A DNA stretch of 29,411 nucleotides from the NCBI GenBank assembly GCA_040143965.1, contig JASJQH010006981.1, positions 1-29,411 of the forward strand, written 5' to 3'. The first letter of the stretch is position 1; every line of letters begins with the position of its first letter. Of this stretch, positions 25,028 through 29,411 are shown piece by piece. The notes below the pieces were generated by a model that saw nothing but the letters and a program-made list of their open reading frames with translations, ran no database searches and had not been told where the DNA came from. The stretch comes from Basidiobolus ranarum. Lineage: Eukaryota; Basidiobolomycota; Basidiobolomycetes; Basidiobolales. A program made the position numbers and the translations under genes.

Positions 25028-25120
25028 AACACGGATAATCAAGAGCATTTGTAGCATGTTTCTATTATTGTTTCAGCGTCTATTTCACCAATGAATACCC
25101 ATCTCATTTTCGCTTAAGAA

Positions 25121-25128
25121 TATAAAAG
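25121..25128 (+). promoter_or_regulatory. TATA box
   Basis: TATAAAAG 39 bp upstream of the start codon at 25160. If used, the 5' leader would be very short. Confidence 0.45.
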
Positions 25129-25159
25129 GAGCGAATGGTGTATACAGTCTAAATATAAC

Positions 25160-26818
25160 ATGACTAAGAAGACCAACTTTAACTCTGTGTTCACGAAATT
25201 CTTGTATGAAACATTTCCTGGAGACAAATCAAAGCAAAAAGACAGGTATGCATATGGGCCTATAGGTCAATGGCACTGGTAGATTGATGGTTTCTTTGGA
25301 TTCCTTAGGAATGCTAGTCAATATTCGTCCCAAATCAGTGAATCAAGGTAAATCGAATCCATCCGTCTTAGTCACCATTTCACTCAATCCAGTCATAGTG
25401 CAAGCATTTTAATTCAACTTCTCTAGATTTAAATTGAACCCAGTATTCGAGAATCAAGATTATGGCGTAACAGTCAGTGAGCCACCTCAAAGGTATGACG
25501 ATCATTCGTTATCTCGCTCAAGCACCATGCCACAATATCCCACAGTGAGAGACTCTAGTCATGGAAAAAAGAGGTAGGTTTCAGGATTTTCTGCGATCAT
25601 GTTGGTGCAAGTTTAGTGATCTTTTCACTGGTCAGGTACTCAATTGATTCCAAGCTTGGTGACTCGTCATTTCTTCAGCAATCTTCAGTCGATTCACAGA
25701 GTTTGGAAAAGTATTCGAGCCAAATCATCAGTTTGGAGGTTAGTTGAATTATTTGCAGTATATACTCACTCTACAGAGTTTGACTCTCGAATAGAAAGAT
25801 AAACGGGAGTTGATGTTGGATCGTAAAACTTGGAAGAAACGATGTATTCGTGCGGAGACTGAGCAAGTCACTCAAGCTTCAGAATTTGAAGGTGATACAT
25901 TTAATGGAGATTATCATGGTCATAGCCTTGGCTTATTAATATGAATCGCTGTTGCTGTTTCAGAAAAAGCGCGGAAGTTGAAGGAACGATATGATCGGGA
26001 TTTGGAAAAACTTCGCCTATTGCATCAAGAACGTTATGAGACCCTAAGTAGTCAAGTTGCACAATTGACTCAGATTTCCGAGGTTTATAGACGACAACTG
26101 ACTCAGCATGGAATTGAACCAAGTAAATGTCTCTTACTGTCAATCATTGAAAACGCATTTATTTATTCACTTGCGTAGGATTTTTAATGGACTCCAACGA
26201 CGATACGCTAGATGAAGATAGAGAGTATATTGAGGTGAAATCAAGGGAAATCAGATATACATTGCACTCCATTTACTTACACGCTGTACTTTAGTATCAT
26301 TACAAGAAACTTGGCCAGAAACAAAATCAAGATGATGAACTAGACTCTACAGTCGAGGTAACCTTTTTGTAAGAAGTATACCATCACCACAATTGCCAAT
26401 AACTGAAATCTTTTAAAAGTACCTGATCCAAGCACTGGGTTACGAATTTAACGGTTATCGTGTCGATATGTGCCAGAATTCAATTGAGCAAACTAAAGTC
26501 TACCATGAACTCGATAGGAAATTGGAATTGGCTACAAGTATTCGTAAAATTCGCTCTAGAGCTAATCAGCTAGTCCCTAAAGCCTCTAATGATGTCGACT
26601 CAAGAGCAAAAATTCTAAAACCCCAGAGATCATATCTACATGGAGGCTCTATTGTGGAGATACCTAGAATCCCTTCGTTGGTCGGACTCGGGAGAGTCAG
26701 CTTAGGCAAAGCTAAGGGGCAGCAACTATTTCAGAAGAAATCAGGACAAACACGTTCTATCACACCAAGAAAGTCTTCGACTACTACTGTCATACCAAGA
26801 AAGAAAGTGTTCGACTGA
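25160..26818 (+). CDS. Coiled-coil protein, family not recognised
   Basis: Nine exons (25160-25245, 25309-25347, 25427-25573, 25636-25738, 25795-25891, 25964-26122, 26179-26234, 26295-26357, 26420-26818) join in frame to 382 residues. The introns are 56-79 bp. Residues 1-110 are polar and Ser-rich (MTKKTNFNSVFTKFLYETFP). A charged coiled coil spans about 112-210 (LEKDKRELMLDRKTWKKRC; KARKLKERYDRDLEKLRLL). An acidic stretch follows, then a helical segment (YLIQALGYEFNGYRVDM...IEQTKVYHELDRKLELA), and a basic Ser/Thr/Lys-rich end (SITPRKSSTTTVIPRKKVFD). The layout resembles small kinetochore or spindle-pole subunits, but no signature lets me assign one. The nine phase-consistent junctions make the gene itself convincing. 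Confidence 0.8.
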
Positions 26819-26891
26819 GGTCAAAAAAGATTTCAATATCCTTGTTATATATAGATAGAATATCAAATGATAAATACAAAAGTCACGCAAG

Positions 26892-26897
26892 AATAAA
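26892..26897 (+). terminator. Possible polyadenylation signal of the coiled-coil gene
   Basis: AATAAA 73 bp after the stop codon, inside the 125-bp gap between convergent genes. Confidence 0.35.
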
Positions 26898-26943
26898 AAG
26901 TATGAAACATCTGCACTAGTCAAGAAGATTTAAAATAGCTTTT

Positions 26944-29399
26944 TCATCCAAATTGGATTGATTGTGAGGTATTCGGGGCTGATATATAATTAGGAGAGAA
27001 ATATGCAGTCGGAGGTGAATATCTCTCTGGGTTAGGGAAAGAAGCCAGTGAACTATATAAATGTAGCTGGGGTTGAGCCAAGTTGCATGCACCCCAGATC
27101 GAAGGATACTGCTCATCTAATGTTTTAGACTGAAGATAATAGTTGTCGTCTAGTTGTTGAAACTGATTTTGGGCTAGTGCTTGCATTATCATATCGTTGA
27201 ACTCTTGACTTGTGTTTAAATTTTGTCCAAATAGATTGCACGAACTGGAGATATCCTGTGAAAGATTGGAACTTGGTTCCTCAGTCAACAAACTTGAAGC
27301 AGGTGCTGTACTATTGTAGCCATCATCAATTGTATTGGTAGGTTTAGGCGGTTTTGCATCTGAAATATGAATGTGAGCATAGTAGAAGTTCAACGAGATT
27401 GCGAAACTCACTTACTTATTCTTGAGTAGCATTTATCTAGTATAGAGAAATGAATATCAATCACTCCCCAAAGAACCTTCCATTCTACAAGTGCGTTGTG
27501 AAGGAATTTATAGAACTTCAACGAACGCTGAGCTTGATAATCGTTCTTTGACCTGCAACCTTGTAAAAAGAATCGGGCCGCCATAAATATACAGATACTA
27601 TACATAGGATCCGTCTCTAGCACAGATACACCTCTGACTTCTTTGACCGCAAATGCAATCATCTTGGCCGACATAAAACATCGCTTGACGGATTCTGCGA
27701 CACCAGGTGCCTTGGGTGTTGTTTTCCCTGTAGGTACAGGATTCTGAAGAACTGGTAAATGGATCCAGATATCCATGGCATGTCTCATCGAATCTAGGAA
27801 TGCTATTTGAGCAAAAGCAGATGGATCACCTTTTATCGTTTCTTCAGGACGGTATTTAAATTGCTCTGGTAAATTGGCCTCCCATGCTCCTAATGCATGT
27901 TTGATCTGTGGGAAGATGTAATCTTTCTGTGATCCTGTCAAAGTTTCGAAGCGCATGATCACTCTATTAGTTCTTGCCATTATAGCCACCATGGCAACAT
28001 GAATGGCTAGCAAACCAACATTAGGTGCAGTTATCATAGTGACAACTTGCTTTGGAAGCTCTTGGTCAAAATTACATACTTGCGTATCAATTGGCTTGCA
28101 TTCTTCCCAGTAATGATCAATACAAGGCAACACGATACTACAATCATCCTCATTAATCAGAGGAGGTCTGCTGATAGCAATACTAACATATGTATCAAAG
28201 ATGTAACTAAACCACCAGATCCTTCTAGCGGTCTCTTTTTGTACCCACTGCTTAACTGTCAGGTTTGAAACGCCGGTGTGTAATTCGTCAAGTCTAAAGT
28301 AGCCTAGCTTTTGAGCCATTCTGTAAAAACAGAACTTAATAAGACTCTACAATAAGATTAGACGGACAATACTAACCTTATGACAACGCCTAACATCGTG
28401 CAATAGATAGAGATAAATTATTAGTATAGATATAGAGTATAATTGTATACCATGTAACGAGGAAAATTTCTTACCCGAATATGTACAAGCTCGATTGATT
28501 TGTCCACATGCCAGCTCGTATATACACATATGTAACAAAGCCTGACTTGATTCTAGAGTTGGCTCTTCTATCACGCAAAACACCTGGGATTCAATTTTCT
28601 CTGCATAGGAAGGGTCATGTAATTCCTTCGTGGAACTAGCCCTATAACGAGAAGCAAGAGCACAAATACTGTTGATAAGCAAAGGTGAGACTTGAGCTTT
28701 GCGCAATTTCTCTCTAAATTCTTGAGGGTGAACAAAAGGATATTGATGGTGGATGTAAGAGAAGTAATAATCTATTAGCAGTAGCATCTCCGGATTTACG
28801 GCACAAGAGCCATCTAGAGTAGAACGTATGTGTTGGTGATCCTTTCCCTGATCCTCTTGTAAATCTTCTTCAGCATCTCTATAGTATGGAAAATACTGTT
28901 TGGGGAACGGTAGGCTATAGAATTTGTCAGATTGCTCAACAACCTCCTGGCCTTCTGTTGAATTCTCATCCTGTGGGACAAGAGTCGATAGATCTTGCTC
29001 AGTAGATCCGTGAACTGATAATGCAGCTATGTTTAAACCAGAATTTCAGGTAGCGGTTAGGGAAGTACCAACTTTGGAAGTCGATACTTTGGCAGGACTG
29101 TCCATGTTCCCAGATCCAGTAGCTGGATTTGATTGAGGGTTGCTGAGTAATTGGGATATTTTCCCACTATCATATTTGATCGCGCCGTGACCTGGAATTC
29201 CTCCAGTCGTGTAACTTATTGAAGCAGAGCTTTGGCGAGGCCCTCTCTTCTTGTTTCCAGTCAAAAATGTACAGGGAACATCGAGCCTACGACAGGTTGC
29301 GCAAGCAGGTTTGTCAGTATCACATCTTACTTTCATCCTGCGACAACAGTCGCAAGCTTGGGTAAGTCTTTTTCGTTTGTTTAGTATAGAAGCATGCAT
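26944..29399 (-). CDS. Zn2Cys6 transcription factor with fungal-specific regulatory domain
   Basis: Nuclear DNA-binding regulator, 738 residues. Exons: 29069-29399, 28475-29026, 28377-28389, 27416-28320, 26944-27359. The zinc cluster is at residues 16-43: C-x2-C-x6-C-x6-C-x2-C-x6-C with an extra Cys (CDCC), preceded by basic NKRKR. The fungal-specific domain runs from about 190 (LLLIDYYFSYIHHQYPFVHP) to about 400. It includes RMAQKLGYFRLDE and ARRIWWFSYIFDTYVSIAISRPPLI. The C-terminus is Asn/Gln/Ser/Pro-rich and may activate transcription. Exon 3 is a 13-nt microexon that supplies G-V-V-I and joins to RMAQKLG exactly as in the family. Intron 1 is 42 bp. The start is bounded by an in-frame TGA at 29409-29411, so the gene is complete. 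The regulated pathway cannot be told from sequence. Confidence 0.92.
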
Positions 29400-29411
29400 G
29401 TTCGTATATCA

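Larger units (their letters stand above)
24782..25159. other. Intergenic region upstream of the second coiled-coil gene
   Basis: Holds the 3' flank of ARO1 and the promoter of the next gene, with a TTAGGG double repeat and a TATA box listed separately. No gene seen. Confidence 0.6.

Overview
The window is nuclear DNA from an intron-rich, moderately AT-rich fungus. Three things point there: one polypeptide carrying all five AROM (shikimate pathway) activities, a Zn2Cys6 plus fungal-specific transcription factor, and short GT..AG introns, mostly 52-99 bp with extremes of 36 and 122. Animal-like NAE1/APP-BP1 and a secreted chymotrypsin-fold protease in the same neighbourhood suggest an early-diverging (zygomycete-grade) fungus. 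That lineage call is inference.

Layout. 1-3322: two tandem minus-strand genes for secreted Gly/Tyr/Asp/Glu-rich repeat proteins with a shared basic tail. 3323-4353: no firm gene. 4354-6535 (minus): SAM50, 11 exons. 7132-7558 (minus): SEC61 beta, 4 exons. 8730-11123 (plus): a 727-residue coiled-coil protein. 11350-12358 (minus): secreted trypsin-like protease. 12785-16218 (minus): cytosolic isoleucyl-tRNA synthetase. 16826-19182 (plus): ULA1/NAE1, the NEDD8-activating E1 regulatory subunit, 12 exons. 19969-24781 (plus): ARO1. 25160-26818 (plus): a second unassigned coiled-coil protein, 9 exons. 26944-29399 (minus): Zn2Cys6 transcription factor, 5 exons. Exon models were built by hand from splice sites, reading phase and family conservation. 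All ten intron-containing or single-exon models close in frame with lengths usual for their families where a family is known.

The genes do not form one pathway: most are housekeeping (mitochondrial outer membrane assembly, ER translocation, translation, neddylation, aromatic amino acid synthesis). One regulatory link is visible. A perfect 9-bp palindrome of the Gcn4/CPC1 type lies about 200 bp upstream of both ARO1 and the isoleucyl-tRNA synthetase gene, as expected for general amino acid control.

The least ordinary part is the left end: two recently duplicated genes for acidic, repeat-built secreted proteins whose nearly identical C-terminal tails are strongly basic and carry dibasic sites. 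Other oddities are a SEC61 beta start codon that is alone in its coding exon, a 36-bp intron in SAM50, and a trypsin-like protease with Asn instead of Asp at the base of its specificity pocket.
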